A DNA stretch of 58,006 bases from Bdellovibrionia bacterium (GCA_030432925.1 JAUILT010000005.1:1-58006); one strand, 5' to 3'. Counted from the stretch's first letter, positions 1 through 8,470 are shown. A program made the numbers and translations. The notes: generated from the letters alone by a model not told the origin.

Positions 1-726
1 CCTGAAGGGCTTCGAGGTGGACGTCACCCTATTTCGCTCATGACCAACGAGATTGTGGAGATTCTATCTCGCATTGGTTACTCTGTTCGAACAGGCCCCA
101 TGATTGAGTCTGATTGGTACAATTTTGAGGCCCTGAATATCCCGAAAAACCATCCGGCTCGAGATGAGCAGGACACCTTTTATATCGATGACGATCATGT
201 GTTGCGCACCCATACCAGTCCCATTCAGATCCGGACCATGCAAAATGAAAAACCGCCGCTGAGAATTCTGGCGCCAGGATCTGTGTTTCGCTGTGATAGT
301 GATATTTCCCACTCTCCCAACTTCCATCAGATTGAGGGACTACTCATTGATCACAATGTCTCCATGGCAGATCTGAAAGGAACCATCTCTTATTTTGCCA
401 AGGCCATTTTTGGCAGTAGCATCAAAGTGCGGTTTCGCCCCAGTTTTTTTCCTTTCACTGAGCCGTCTGCAGAAGCCGACTGTTCCTGCCCCATTTGCAA
501 AGGTAAGGGCTGCCGAATGTGCAAACACTCCGGCTGGATTGAAATCGGTGGTTGTGGCTTGGTGAACCCCAAAGTGCTTCGTCATGCGGGCCTTGATCCA
601 AATGAGTGGCAGGGGTTTGCCTTTGGTTTTGGTATTGAGCGAATGGCCATTATTAAATATGGCATCGAAGATATTCGTTTGTTCAGTGAAAACGACGTTA
701 GATTTTTGGGGCAGTTTGAATCATGA
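1..726 (+). CDS. pheS: Phenylalanine-tRNA ligase alpha subunit, 3' part
   Basis: Alpha subunit of the cytoplasmic (alpha-beta)2 enzyme that charges tRNA-Phe. The frame is open from base 1, so the N-terminal roughly 100 residues lie outside the window; an internal ATG at 40 is not the start because the upstream codons still read the family motif RGGRHPIS. Class II core motifs are visible: [18 protein letters not shown] (motif 2 region) and the motif 3 region [17 protein letters not shown] near the C-terminus. A Cys-rich insert ([14 protein letters not shown]) stands where many delta-proteobacterial PheS proteins have a similar cluster. The stop overlaps the pheT start by 4 bases, as expected for a coupled pheST operon. 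Confidence 0.97.
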   Translation, partial: PEGLRGGRHPISLMTNEIVEILSRIGYSVRTGPMIESDWYNFEALNIPKNHPARDEQDTFYIDDDHVLRTHTSPIQIRTMQNEKPPLRILAPGSVFRCDSDISHSPNFHQIEGLLIDHNVSMADLKGTISYFAKAIFGSSIKVRFRPSFFPFTEPSAEADCSCPICKGKGCRMCKHSGWIEIGGCGLVNPKVLRHAGLDPNEWQGFAFGFGIERMAIIKYGIEDIRLFSENDVRFLGQFES

Positions 727-3161
727 AAATTTCATTAAAGTGGTTGAATGAGTATGTGGATATCAAGGATTACTTCTCCAAACCCCAGGAGTTGGCTGAC
801 CTCCTGACAAATAGTGGTCTTGAAGTGGACGCTGTGGCTAACCTGAGCGAGCAGTTTCAAAATATTGTTGTGGGTCAGGTGTCGGAGTTGGGTCAACACC
901 CGGATGCGGATAAGCTGACAGTTTGTCAGATCGATGCTGGTGAAGGTTTCTTGAGACAGATTATCTGTGGAGCCAAAAACCACAAGCAGGGTGACAAGGT
1001 GGTCGTAACTCTGCCAGGTGCGGTGTTGCCTGGAGATTTTAAAATCAAGGACTCTAAAATTCGTGGTGTGGAGTCCAAGGGTATGCTCGCTTCCGAAAGT
1101 GAGCTGGGACTCGCCGATGAGGCTGAGGGCATTATGATTCTGCCTGCTGATGCTCCTGTGGGAACTTCTTTTGCCGAGTACGCTGGGCTGGATGATGTGA
1201 TTCTTGAGATCTCTGTCACACCCAACCGGGCGGACTGTATGTCCCATGTGGGGCTGGCTCGGGAAGTGGCCTGTCTTTTGGGGCGCCCTTACGAGTTGCC
1301 TGTATCCGATTTTGAAGCCCAAGGTGCAGCGTCTTCAGAGCTGGTGACTTTGTCGTTGAACAACTCAGAGCTGTGCCCCCGATATGCTGGACGTGCCATT
1401 TTTGGTGTAAAAGTGGGGCCGTCGCCAACGTGGTTAAAATCTCGTCTGGAAGCTGTGGATATTAACTCCATTAATAATGTTGTAGATGTCACCAACTACG
1501 TGATGCTGGAGCTGGGACAGCCGTTGCATGCCTTTGATGCCGCTTTGATTGCTGGCAAAAAAATTATTATCGAAAATTCAAAAAAAGGTGAGATTTTCCA
1601 GACTCTGGATGGAACAGAGGTTGAACTGACTGGTGAAGAACTCACCATTCGGGATGGTGAAAGACCTGTAGCACTGGCCGGTGTGGTGGGTGGCCTAAAC
1701 TCTGGTGTGACCCCATCCACAACGGACGTGTTTCTTGAGTCAGCCTTTTTCACCAATGAAGGTGTGAGGCATACCTCTCGGCGGTTTGGTATTGAAACTG
1801 ACTCCGCCCAAAGGTTTTCTCGGGGTACAGATCCTGATGGCGTTTTGAAGGCCATGAACCGGGCAGTTCAATTGATTCAACAGGTGGCTGGTGGAAGTAT
1901 CTCTAAAGACTTCTACGATGAATACCCAAAACCGTTGAAGCATCCGCCTATTATGGTGGGTGTGGATTTTATTTCGCAAAAAATGGGCTATCCAGTGGAG
2001 GCACAGGATTTCTCTCAGTGGATGGTGCGCTTGGGGTGTCAGGTGAAAGAATTGGGAGGTGGAAAATTTGCAGTTCAACCTCCCGCCTTTCGTTGGGATC
2101 TGCTCGACGATGTAGACCTGGTCGAAGAGTATGGGCGTTTGAATGGCTATGACAAAATCCCTGAAGTGATGCCAGCTCTTCACAGTGAACCAGGGGTCGA
2201 CGCCACTGAATTCACGGCAGAGAATCGAGTGGCCCACCTTCTGGCTCGGGAGGGTTTTTTTCAAGCCGTCAATTATCGATTTTTATCCCGTCAGGTTCAG
2301 GATGATTTTCTTGGCAAGAAATCCCTTTTGAGCGCAGTAGGTTTGGCGCTTGTGGGTGAAACTGTCGCTTTGAGGAATCCTTTGAGTGAGGAGCTGGGGG
2401 TGATGCGTGAGAGTCTGCTTCCGGGGTTATTTCAGAATGTTCTTCACAACTATCGTCATGGTAAGGAGTGGGGGCGTTTGTTTGAAGTCGATCAGGTCTT
2501 TGGAAAGACATCTGAGGGCTATGCTCAGTCTTCAAGGCTGGGTCTGGTGGCCTGGGGACAAAGTCAGGGACTATGGAATGCTGATATTCAACGACCTGTG
2601 GTGTATGATCTTAAAGCGGCTTTGGAGAGAACCTGTGCCCGTCTTCAGATCAACAATGTGGACTGGAGAACCTTGAAGTCAGATCAGGTGCCGGAGTTTT
2701 TGCACCCCAAACAATGTTCGGGGATCTTTGTCGAAGGGCGTATGTTGGGTGTTATGGGAAGTCTACACCCACAGGTCTTAGAAACTCACAAAATCCGTCA
2801 TTCTGTGGCCGTGGGTGAGTTGGATCTGGGGGCATTGATGCGGGGGCAGCCTCGTATTTTAAAAGCCAAAAGCATTTCTAAATTTCCAGCTGTAGAAAGA
2901 GACCTGGCTGTGGTTCTGCCCGCAGACCTTGAAGCTTCCAAAGTTCAAAAGGAGATCCAAAAATCCGGAGCGCCTTTGGTCCAGAGTGTAAGGGTGTTTG
3001 ATGTTTTTGAAGGAGGAAACCTGAAAGAAGGGGAGAGAAGTGTGTCCTTTCGAATACTTTGCCAGAAAATGGATGGAACCCTCTCGGATGAAGAGTTGAA
3101 GGGGCTTCAAAGTAAAGTCATTGCGTCTTTAGAGAAGAAATTAAAGGTTGCCTTGCGTTAA
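723..3161 (+). CDS. pheT: Phenylalanine-tRNA ligase beta subunit
   Basis: Beta subunit of phenylalanyl-tRNA synthetase, 812 aa, the usual length. The start [14 protein letters not shown] is the canonical N-terminus. An OB-fold tRNA-binding region follows (about residues 40-150, with [13 protein letters not shown]), then B3/B4 editing and B5 domains ([32 protein letters not shown]), and a C-terminal FDX-ACB anticodon-binding domain ([14 protein letters not shown] ... VFDVFEG). Overlaps pheS by 4 bases and is probably translated with it. No unusual features. A 140-base gap to ihfA follows. Confidence 0.98.
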   Translation: MKISLKWLNEYVDIKDYFSKPQELADLLTNSGLEVDAVANLSEQFQNIVVGQVSELGQHPDADKLTVCQIDAGEGFLRQIICGAKNHKQGDKVVVTLPGAVLPGDFKIKDSKIRGVESKGMLASESELGLADEAEGIMILPADAPVGTSFAEYAGLDDVILEISVTPNRADCMSHVGLAREVACLLGRPYELPVSDFEAQGAASSELVTLSLNNSELCPRYAGRAIFGVKVGPSPTWLKSRLEAVDINSINNVVDVTNYVMLELGQPLHAFDAALIAGKKIIIENSKKGEIFQTLDGTEVELTGEELTIRDGERPVALAGVVGGLNSGVTPSTTDVFLESAFFTNEGVRHTSRRFGIETDSAQRFSRGTDPDGVLKAMNRAVQLIQQVAGGSISKDFYDEYPKPLKHPPIMVGVDFISQKMGYPVEAQDFSQWMVRLGCQVKELGGGKFAVQPPAFRWDLLDDVDLVEEYGRLNGYDKIPEVMPALHSEPGVDATEFTAENRVAHLLAREGFFQAVNYRFLSRQVQDDFLGKKSLLSAVGLALVGETVALRNPLSEELGVMRESLLPGLFQNVLHNYRHGKEWGRLFEVDQVFGKTSEGYAQSSRLGLVAWGQSQGLWNADIQRPVVYDLKAALERTCARLQINNVDWRTLKSDQVPEFLHPKQCSGIFVEGRMLGVMGSLHPQVLETHKIRHSVAVGELDLGALMRGQPRILKAKSISKFPAVERDLAVVLPADLEASKVQKEIQKSGAPLVQSVRVFDVFEGGNLKEGERSVSFRILCQKMDGTLSDEELKGLQSKVIASLEKKLKVALR

Positions 3162-3301
3162 AAGTGGGTGAAAAGGTCAGGAAATGGGCTGGTTTTCAGG
3201 AGTGGGGGAACAAAATTATTGAAAGTTTTCAACAGCTTGGTAGCCTAAACAAGGAGAGGCGAGACGCTTAAAAGATAAGCAACCAGAAGGGGATACATAA
3301 G

Positions 3302-3634
3302 ATGGCAGGGCAGAATCTCGATAGATCCACAATGACAAAAGCGGACATCGTGGAAAAAGTTTACCAAAAGATTGGCTTTTCTAAAAAGGAAGCTTCAGAG
3401 CTTGTTGAGATGGTCTTTGGTCAGCTCAAAGATGTACTTTGCAGGGGAGATAAGGTAAAGATCTCAGGGTTTGGTAACTTTGTTGTTCGCGAAAAGAAAG
3501 AGCGCATTGGTCGGAACCCCCAAACTGGAGAGCAGATCAAAATCAGCGCTCGACGGGTTCTGACATTTCGTCCCAGTCAGGTTTTAAAGGCCATGCTTAA
3601 TGGTGAGGATATCACCGGCTTGAAAGACGATTGA
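3302..3634 (+). CDS. ihfA: Integration host factor alpha subunit (HU/IHF family)
   Basis: Small DNA-bending protein, 110 aa, of the HU/IHF family. The body TKADIVEKVYQKIGFSKKEA, the beta-arm FGNFVVREKKERIGRNPQTGE and the terminal KISARRVLTFRPSQVLK are typical of the alpha subunit. IHF bends DNA at recombination sites and sigma54 promoters, so it may also serve the neighbouring ICEs. The ATG at 3302 follows a purine-rich ribosome site (agaagggg); a second ATG at 3332 would give the shorter standard N-terminus (MTKADIVEK). The order pheT-ihfA-merR is common in proteobacteria. Confidence 0.95.
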   Translation: MAGQNLDRSTMTKADIVEKVYQKIGFSKKEASELVEMVFGQLKDVLCRGDKVKISGFGNFVVREKKERIGRNPQTGEQIKISARRVLTFRPSQVLKAMLNGEDITGLKDD

Positions 3635-3639
3635 ATCTG

Positions 3640-4107
3640 ATGAGTTCTATAGAAGAAGAGTTTGAACTAAAATCCAGCCCGAACCTGTATGCACCATCTG
3701 CGACAGTGCCGACCACAGTTCCTGTGGACAGAGAGTTGCAGGAGGATTTAAAATCCATCCCAGAGAAAATGGCTTTTAAAATTGGAGATGTGGCCGACCT
3801 TGTTAAGGTAAAACCTTATGTCTTAAGGTACTGGGAGACAGAGTTTGAGGTGCTTTCACCAAAAAAAAGTAAACAGGGTCAGCGTATGTATGAGCGTAAA
3901 GATGTAGAAACCCTGATGATGATTAAAAAACTTCTCTATAGAGACCGCTATTCCATTGAAGGTGCACGAGCCGCCTTAAAGAAATTCAAGAAAAATGGTC
4001 TCAAAATTGGCCAAGTGACCGAGGTGACAGAGACTGTGGAAGATGTCATTCAACAAATGAGTGATCTCATCGCTGAGATTCGAAGGGTCAAAAGCCTGTT
4101 GAGCTAA
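3640..4107 (+). CDS. MerR-family transcriptional regulator
   Basis: Regulator of about 155 aa with a MerR-type winged helix (KMAFKIGDVADLVKVKPYVLRYWETEF ... QRMYERKDVETLMMIKKLLYRDRYSIEGA, about residues 43-115) and a short C-terminal helix likely to dimerise (VEDVIQQMSDLIAEIRRVKSLL). The N-terminal 40 residues are acidic and low complexity. I prefer ATG 3640 to the TTG at 3631, which overlaps the ihfA stop. It has no metal-binding cysteines. It is the last core gene before tRNA-Pro, in the conserved pheT-ihfA-merR-tRNA order; target unknown. Confidence 0.9.
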   Translation: MSSIEEEFELKSSPNLYAPSATVPTTVPVDRELQEDLKSIPEKMAFKIGDVADLVKVKPYVLRYWETEFEVLSPKKSKQGQRMYERKDVETLMMIKKLLYRDRYSIEGARAALKKFKKNGLKIGQVTEVTETVEDVIQQMSDLIAEIRRVKSLLS

Positions 4108-4275
4108 AATCCGTAACATTGCTAAATATATAGGATTTTCTTGAATTACCAGCTTCACAAGGTCAAAGATCTGTAGTAGCTTCCTGGTCGTCCCATGTTT
4201 TTTGTGTTATCTCAGAAAGTGCGCAAAATATCTGAGGAGCACAATAGAAAAGGGGTATTGATCTATTTTTCAAGT

Positions 4276-4352
4276 CGGACCGTGGCGCAGCCTGGTAGCG
4301 CACCACCTTGGGGTGGTGGGGGTCGCTGGTTCAAATCCAGTCGGTCCGACCA
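4276..4352 (+). tRNA. tRNA-Pro (anticodon GGG)
   Basis: 77-nt cloverleaf read by eye. The acceptor arms CGGACCG (4276-4282) and CGGTCCG (4342-4348) are perfectly complementary, followed by discriminator A and an encoded CCA. The D-arm is GCGC...GCGC, the anticodon stem CCACC/GGTGG carries loop TTGGGGT with anticodon GGG, and the T-loop is GGTTCAAATCC. The 3' end serves as the attachment site of the two tandem ICEs; the gene stays intact because the att core restores the CCA end. Confidence 0.97.
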
Positions 4353-4356
4353 ATTT
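4346..4356 (+). other. attL core in the tRNA-Pro 3' end
   Basis: The 11-base segment CCGACCAATTT spans the tRNA 3' end and the first ICE bases. The same 11 bases recur at 31963-31973, just after the first integrase gene, and a version with one substitution (ccgaccatttt) occurs at 57570-57580 after the second. This is the pattern expected for tyrosine-integrase insertion in a tRNA 3' end. The exact crossover bases cannot be set by eye. Confidence 0.8.
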
Positions 4357-4362
4357 CCACAT

Positions 4363-4408
4363 CAAATAGTTAGCAAAAAAAGAAAAATTCAAAAGTTACA
4401 AATAGTTA
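4363..4408. repeat. Integrase arm-type repeats, left end of ICE1
   Basis: CAAATAGTTA occurs twice in direct orientation (4363-4372 and 4399-4408). The longer form CAAATAGTTAGCA (4363-4375) is found as an exact inverted copy at 31928-31940, just inside the right att core. A partial inverted copy (TAACTATTT) lies at 57538-57546 inside the far att site. Position and orientation suggest arm-type binding sites for the integrase. Confidence 0.55.
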
Positions 4409-4474
4409 AATTTACTGAGAGTCGAAATTCTGTTTGAAGGCAATGTCCTTCTACGCCCTTTAACGCCCGCTCAG

Positions 4475-4495
4475 TTCCCTTCCATTTCCCTGCCA
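4475..4495. repeat. Second terminal repeat of ICE1 (left copy)
   Basis: The stretch reading CCCTTCCATTTCCCTGCCA is repeated at 31904-31922 as TCCCTTCCATTCCCTGCCA, one T shorter in the middle, overlapping the end of the integrase gene. ICE2 has a different pair at its own ends based on CCCTGACT. These are probably element-specific recombinase or excisionase sites. Confidence 0.5.
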
Positions 4496-4547
4496 CCGCT
4501 GCCTCATAAAAGTGAACTTTCACCAAAGTTCGAAAAACCAAGATCCA

Positions 4548-4563
4548 GAGTGAACATTCACTC
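4548..4563. promoter_or_regulatory. Palindromic operator upstream of the ICE1 double-HTH gene
   Basis: GAGTGAA-CA-TTCACTC is a perfect 7-base-arm inverted repeat 45 bases before the start of the HTH gene at 4608. A related TGAAC/GTTCA element lies nearby at 4511. ICE2 has GTTCA-N7-TGAAC at the equivalent place. Probably autoregulatory; no promoter boxes are clear. Confidence 0.4.
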
Positions 4564-4607
4564 GGGTTCAAAATTCCATCTTTAATCCCACCACAGGAGG
4601 CAGGTTC

Positions 4608-5183
4608 ATGAATCACTACGGAGTCATTTTAAAAAAATTAAGAGAGCTGAATCAGCTCCAGCTAAAAGCCGCAGCCAAGCACATCGGCAGAAGTGCCGGT
4701 TGGCTGAGCGAAATCGAAAACAACCGAGGCAATGCCAGAATCTCACAAACCGAATTCGACAGAATCGTCAAAGCCTATGGAGGCGAAGCACAGAAAAGAC
4801 AATTTGGAGCCTGGGTTGCCAGAGCTGAAAAGCCTAAGGCCAAAGATGCGTCCAAAATTTGTTTCGATGGCAGTGTTCTAAAATTCTTGCGCCACAAAGC
4901 AGGACTCACAATGGCCGAGGTTGCCAAAACAACCAACTTATCTAAAACCTACCTCTCCTATCTGGAGAATGGCAAAAAGCCAGTCAACCAGGGGCTACGG
5001 GACCGTCTACTCAAAGTCTATGGCTATAGCCCGTCGAGTTTTAAGAACTTTACCACAAAAGATAAACGTTCGGCCAGCATTCCCACTCGATACAAGCTTC
5101 AAATCTTGCTGGGTAATCTCGGAGAACAACAGATTCAGGAAATCTTTATTTTTGCCAATCAACTTTCAAGACAGGAGAATTAA
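4608..5183 (+). CDS. Double XRE-type helix-turn-helix regulator (ICE1)
   Basis: 191-aa protein with two lambda-repressor-like HTH domains: about residues 5-60 (VILKKLRELNQLQLKAAAKHIGRSAGWLSEIEN) and 85-140 (LKFLRHKAGLTMAEVAKTTNLSKTYLSYLENGKKP). It ends with a conserved tail SPSSFKNFTTKDKR shared with its ICE2 counterpart at 32257. The ATG follows a strong ribosome site (caggaggcag). It is the first gene in the element and is probably a control or maintenance regulator. A palindrome at 4548 may be its operator. Which promoters it acts on cannot be told. Confidence 0.85.
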   Translation: MNHYGVILKKLRELNQLQLKAAAKHIGRSAGWLSEIENNRGNARISQTEFDRIVKAYGGEAQKRQFGAWVARAEKPKAKDASKICFDGSVLKFLRHKAGLTMAEVAKTTNLSKTYLSYLENGKKPVNQGLRDRLLKVYGYSPSSFKNFTTKDKRSASIPTRYKLQILLGNLGEQQIQEIFIFANQLSRQEN

Positions 5184-5185
5184 CA

Positions 5186-5371
5186 ATGAGAGAACTAATC
5201 AGCGCCATAATTATTGCAGTGTCACTAGCCGGTGGAGCTGTCGGCCTCAAAAGCCTTCACGATAATATCCAAAAGGCGGCTCTTGAAAAAGCAGCCCAAG
5301 GCTTACCTTCGCTTTCAGGATTGACCAGAGCTTTAAGAGAAGAAAAAAAGAAATTCAGAAAATCTGAATAA
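5186..5371 (+). CDS. Small membrane protein next to the HTH regulator (ICE1)
   Basis: 61-aa protein starting 2 bases after the regulator stop. It has one hydrophobic segment (ISAIIIAVSLAGGAVGL, about residues 5-21), then a basic, charged C-terminus rich in Lys and Arg. It has no recognised domain. ICE2 has a protein of similar size and layout in the same place (32833-32994), which supports a real gene and a functional link with the HTH protein. The last codons contain a palindrome matching the proposed response-regulator site of ICE1. Confidence 0.6.
   Translation: MRELISAIIIAVSLAGGAVGLKSLHDNIQKAALEKAAQGLPSLSGLTRALREEKKKFRKSE
5353..5369. promoter_or_regulatory. ATTCAGA-N3-TCTGAAT palindrome, copy near the left end
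   Basis: ATTCAGA-AAA-TCTGAAT, with the same arms as the palindrome at 12959-12975 and nearly those at 18687-18703. It overlaps the last codons and stop of the small membrane protein. It may be a third binding site of the ICE1 response regulator or a coincidence imposed by coding; I see no -24/-12 promoter just downstream. Confidence 0.4.
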
Positions 5372-5383
5372 TCCGAAAATTTT

Positions 5384-5414
5384 AGCCCCTATTACTCAGT
5401 GGTGGGGGCTTCTT
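5384..5414 (+). terminator. Possible hairpin after the regulator operon
   Basis: AGCCCC (5384-5389) pairs with GGGGCT (5405-5410) across a 15-base loop, followed by a short T-rich stretch. It is placed as a terminator after the two-gene operon but is weak. The following 140 bases hold only the tandem repeat at 5486. Confidence 0.3.
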
Positions 5415-5485
5415 TGACTGGGGGGCAAGATTCCCCCTCGCACTTACTGGTAAAGTCGACCTTTAATTTGACGAAAATTGGAGGG

Positions 5486-5534
5486 TTATACCGGACACAT
5501 AGTTTACACATTATACCGGAGACATCCTTTACAC
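5486..5534. repeat. Two 24-base direct repeats, 25-base period
   Basis: TTATACCGGA-N-ACAT-NN-TTTACAC occurs at 5486-5509 and again at 5511-5534, differing at three positions. The sequence resembles terminal repeats of some insertion sequences as I remember them, but no transposase is present. It could be an IS remnant or operators for the convergent XRE gene. The basis is the repeat alone. Confidence 0.5.
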
Positions 5535-5558
5535 TTTTCTCAAACTCCTGAAAATTAG

Positions 5559-5786
5559 CTAACCCTTCACAATTTTTTCTAAAGGCACATCTAGGGCTTT
5601 TGCGATTTTGATGAGTGTCCCCATTTTTACATCGCCTTGCCCCAGCTCAACCTTATTGACCGTCCGTCTTGCAACTCCTGCCTCGTACCATAGGTCATCT
5701 TGAGTTAGGCCCTTGGATTGACGAATTTTAGCAATCCGCTTTCCCATTTCAATTAAGTAATTCTGAATCTCTTTGTCTATGTCCAT
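5559..5786 (-). CDS. Small XRE-family repressor
   Basis: 75-aa single-domain HTH protein (MGKRIAKIRQSKGLTQDDLWYEAGVARRTVNKVELGQGDVKMGTLIKIAKALDVPL), typical of phage and ICE Cro/CI-like regulators. It is transcribed leftward, divergent from the small gene at 5857; the gap holds two copies of ATTAAAGTATG that could be its operators. There is no effector domain. Its target is probably the divergent gene and itself. Confidence 0.85.
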   Translation of the reverse strand: MDIDKEIQNYLIEMGKRIAKIRQSKGLTQDDLWYEAGVARRTVNKVELGQGDVKMGTLIKIAKALDVPLEKIVKG

Positions 5787-5797
5787 ACAATAGGGAT

Positions 5798-5852
5798 ATT
5801 AAAGTATGGTTAATCTATTGACAGCGCAGTAAAGTAGGTGCATTAAAGTATG
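5798..5852. promoter_or_regulatory. Divergent control region with two ATTAAAGTATG repeats
   Basis: ATTAAAGTATG occurs at 5798-5808 and 5842-5852 between the divergent XRE gene and the gene at 5857. A TTGACA box lies at 5818-5823, with an AT-rich -10 candidate inside the second repeat. The layout suits a repressor that covers both promoters. Confidence 0.5.
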
Positions 5853-5856
5853 TAAT

Positions 5857-6105
5857 ATGAAGGATTTGAAGGAAGAAACACTAAAAGAAGTTAGAGATAG
5901 GCTCTCAGATGTCAGCAGCTCTTTGAATGGTTTAGGAGGGTTATTCACTCTAGGGAGAACGGACCTCTTTTTAAAAGATGATGAGTTTTGGGGTGTAGGC
6001 GAACTTATAAAAGGTCTAGGAGCTGAGGTTTCAAGGATCGAAGACATTTTAAAGTGTGGAAATGAAGGCGGCAGAATCGTCGAAGGTTTGGATGACTCCA
6101 ATTAG
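5857..6105 (+). CDS. Small acidic hypothetical protein
   Basis: 82-aa soluble protein, charged and mostly helical (KDLKEETLKEVRDRLSDVSSSLNGLGGLFTLGRTDLF). I recognise no family. It is divergent from the XRE repressor at 5559 and probably under its control. It has no signal peptide or membrane segment. The broken XRE gene at 6119 follows 13 bases later. Confidence 0.5.
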   Translation: MKDLKEETLKEVRDRLSDVSSSLNGLGGLFTLGRTDLFLKDDEFWGVGELIKGLGAEVSRIEDILKCGNEGGRIVEGLDDSN

Positions 6106-6118
6106 AGTTAGGGGTCTC

Positions 6119-6358
6119 ATGAAAGAAATGAACTTGTTTTTAAAAGAAATGCGATTGAAGAGGGGTTTGAAGCAATGAGATGTGGCTCGGAGACTGGGTT
6201 ATGGTTCTCCCCAGTTTATATCCAACTGGGAAAGGGGAATTTCTGAGCCGCCTCTTCACAAATGGAGAGCGCTCGCTCAAATATATGGAATTTCAAAAAA
6301 TGAGTTAATAAAACGGCTGGTCGCAAGCTATCGGGAAAAGCTGCAAAAACACTTTTAA
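6119..6358 (+). pseudogene. XRE-family HTH gene broken by an in-frame TGA
   Basis: Reading from ATG 6119 gives MKEMNLFLKEMRLKRGLKQ, then TGA (6176-6178), then in the same frame DVARRLGYGSPQFISNWERG and a further 40 residues to a TAA at 6356. Joined, the two pieces make a complete XRE domain, with the stop falling at the start of helix 2. A single C-to-T change (CGA to TGA) would explain it. It is likely a recent pseudogene, unless the base is a sequencing error or the stop is read through. Confidence 0.7.
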
Positions 6359-6362
6359 AAAT

Positions 6363-6382
6363 AGAACGATCCATATCGTTCT
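6363..6382. terminator. Perfect hairpin after the XRE pseudogene
   Basis: AGAACGAT-CCAT-ATCGTTCT has 8-base arms and a 4-base loop, directly after the pseudogene stop. There is no clear T-run, so it may be a weak terminator or a binding site between convergent genes. Confidence 0.4.
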
Positions 6383-6465
6383 CTCGAAAACGATGGCAAA
6401 TAGATTTACCAATGCATTTCATGGGGTTATCCCATCAGCTGTCAAAGTACACACGACACTGTCAT

Positions 6466-6762
6466 CTATTTCAAATCTTTTTCAATCAACTCAGTGTCTA
6501 TAGCTTCAACTTCTGAATCTATCAATTCGGCAGCAGACATTAAGTTCTCTAATTGAGATCTTATTTCGTTCAGAGAGGTGCTAATTCTGTCGTCTCTCTT
6601 TAAAATATACTGAACTCCACCACAATTGATCTTAGTTCTGTCAGCACTGAATGAGCAAGTATCAATTGGGCACTGCTGAAATCTATGATTACAAGCAAAT
6701 ACATTCGCACTAATAAAAAGACTAGATATGAGGGCCGAAAAAACCAATAAATTTTTATACAT
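6466..6762 (-). CDS. Small secreted Cys-containing protein
   Basis: 98-aa protein starting at an internal ATG (6762) preceded by AAAGGAGC, a strong ribosome site; the upstream extension is not needed. The N-terminus YKNLLVFSALISSLFISANVFA is a clear signal peptide. The mature part begins with four cysteines (ACNHRFQQCPIDTCSF ... INCGG), likely two disulfides, and ends in a helical acidic tail. Family not recognised. It lies downstream of the sensory operon on the same strand, with a 320-base gap. Bases 6841-7084 show no gene. Confidence 0.65.
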   Translation of the reverse strand: MYKNLLVFSALISSLFISANVFACNHRFQQCPIDTCSFSADRTKINCGGVQYILKRDDRISTSLNEIRSQLENLMSAAELIDSEVEAIDTELIEKDLK

Positions 6763-7084
6763 AAAATGCTCCTTTAGCCACGAGTAGAGCAAAGTCCATG
6801 CCTTAAACACCAGTGTTCTTAAGTCAAAATAGCTGGACACAGGCGTATTTAAAGATTAACGAAAAGGGCCTTTACGGGGCCATTATCAATAGAATGATGT
6901 CAAAATTAGATTTTTAACTGTAATTTGTTTTACACCCTGACAAATATCGCCTGGATAATTTTTACTTGAGCAATGAGCTTCTTTTTCATACAGGCAAGAC
7001 TTTGGTTGAATCTCTCGGAAAGAATCCCAAAGAATCTGTAGCATGGGAGTCCCACACATTACCATTTCAGGACCGTCTAGCTAA

Positions 7085-8470
7085 TCAAGCCTCTTTCTTG
7101 AGCTTTGCAGCTTTAGACTGATTCAGCAAATACTGCAAATGAGAAGGGCTGACACCAAGCATTCGGGCCGCCTCTTTCTTGCTGCCGGCCTCTTCAATTG
7201 TGTCATGGATATAACTCATTTTTGCTTTGGCCTGTTTTTCGTCCCATTCTGACAGCTTTATACTTCCTGATTCGAGACCCGGCTTGTCCGTCGAAAACAA
7301 AGCAACATCTAGGTCTTCGGATTTGATAATTGGACCTGTCGCCTGAATCATGTGTCTCTCGATGACGCTCGACAATTCCCTCACATTTCCAGGCCAAGGA
7401 TATTGTCTCAAGACATCCAGGGCTCGCTTTTGGAAGTGGCAGTTGAGGTCATACTTTTTATTAAAATGCTGAGTGAAGTGAGCGGTCAGCAAATCAACGT
7501 CACCAAGTCTGTCTCTAAGCGGTGGTAGTTCAAGCTCGACCACTTTAATTCGATACATTAGGTCCTCACGGAATAGACCTTGCTCAACCAAATCTTCAAT
7601 TTTCTTGTGACTTGCACAGATGATTCTTACGTCAACTTTCTTGGAGATTCGCGACCCCAAAGGCTCAACGACTCTTTCTTGCAAAACACGAAGAAGTTTA
7701 GCCTGTACATCAATTGGTAAATCACCAATCTCATCCAAAAAGATCGTTCCTCTATCAGCCAGTACAAATTTTCCATCTTGCTCACTGACTGCTCCTGTAA
7801 AAGCCCCCTTTTTATGACCGAAAAGTGTAGATTCCAATAGATCCCTGGGGATTGCAGCACAGTTGATGGCTACAAACCGACCATTTCTCCTTGGGGAGTG
7901 TTCATGCAGTGCTTTGGCAACCAACTCTTTACCAGTGCCTGATTCCCCGTGAATCAAGACAGATACATCTCCAGCCTTTGCGAATCGCTCTATTTTAAAG
8001 CCCACCTTACCCATTGCCTCTGATTGACCAACCAGCTTGAATTTTTCAAGAAGTTTACGGTTTTCATTCTTATCCTTTGCTGGACGAACAGTTCTAAGAA
8101 CTTCGTCATAGCGATTGCAGTACATTCTGATTCGAGACAGCATCTCATCTGGGTCCTCACTTTTTTCAATGAAGTCCACCGCTCCGGCTCTGTAGCTTTG
8201 TTTTAATGCCTCTCGGCTCGTGTCGCATGAGAAGATTGCAACTTGTTGTAGTGGATTGATTTCTCGAATCATGCTCGCCAAAGTGTCGCCCGACATTTCA
8301 GGCATCTGAAAATCCAAAAGGGCTAGAGCATATTCCTCTTTTTTCACCATTGAGATAGCCTTGTCTGGCTCTGAAACCGCTGTCACCTCAAGACCGTTGG
8401 CTTCCAAAAAGCCCTTTGTCGCTTTGATATTCCTCAGATTGTCATCAACCATCAATATTTTATATTGCAT
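7085..8470 (-). CDS. NtrC-type sigma54-activating response regulator (ICE1)
   Basis: 461-aa response regulator. The receiver domain (KILMVDDNLRN, phospho-acceptor Asp near residue 53 in LALLDFQMPEMSG) is followed by an AAA+ sigma54-interaction domain with Walker A GESGTGKE, the sigma54 contact loop GAFTGA (about residue 222), Walker B FLDEIGDLP and the arginine-finger region. A Fis-type HTH at the C-terminus (GSKKEAARMLGVSPSHLQYLLNQ) binds DNA. ATG 8470 is chosen over an upstream Met because it aligns with the start of the receiver fold and follows a cggag site; it overlaps the kinase gene by 11 bases. It is the last gene of the YcaO operon, whose own promoter is of the sigma54 type. Confidence 0.93.
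   Translation of the reverse strand: MQYKILMVDDNLRNIKATKGFLEANGLEVTAVSEPDKAISMVKKEEYALALLDFQMPEMSGDTLASMIREINPLQQVAIFSCDTSREALKQSYRAGAVDFIEKSEDPDEMLSRIRMYCNRYDEVLRTVRPAKDKNENRKLLEKFKLVGQSEAMGKVGFKIERFAKAGDVSVLIHGESGTGKELVAKALHEHSPRRNGRFVAINCAAIPRDLLESTLFGHKKGAFTGAVSEQDGKFVLADRGTIFLDEIGDLPIDVQAKLLRVLQERVVEPLGSRISKKVDVRIICASHKKIEDLVEQGLFREDLMYRIKVVELELPPLRDRLGDVDLLTAHFTQHFNKKYDLNCHFQKRALDVLRQYPWPGNVRELSSVIERHMIQATGPIIKSEDLDVALFSTDKPGLESGSIKLSEWDEKQAKAKMSYIHDTIEEAGSKKEAARMLGVSPSHLQYLLNQSKAAKLKKEA

Noticed and set aside
40-726. ATG at 40 as pheS start
   Set aside because: The frame is open to base 1 and upstream codons encode conserved PheS sequence, so the gene is cut by the window edge.
3631-4107. 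TTG 3631 as the MerR start
   Set aside because: It overlaps the ihfA stop without need; ATG 3640 in the same frame is more likely.
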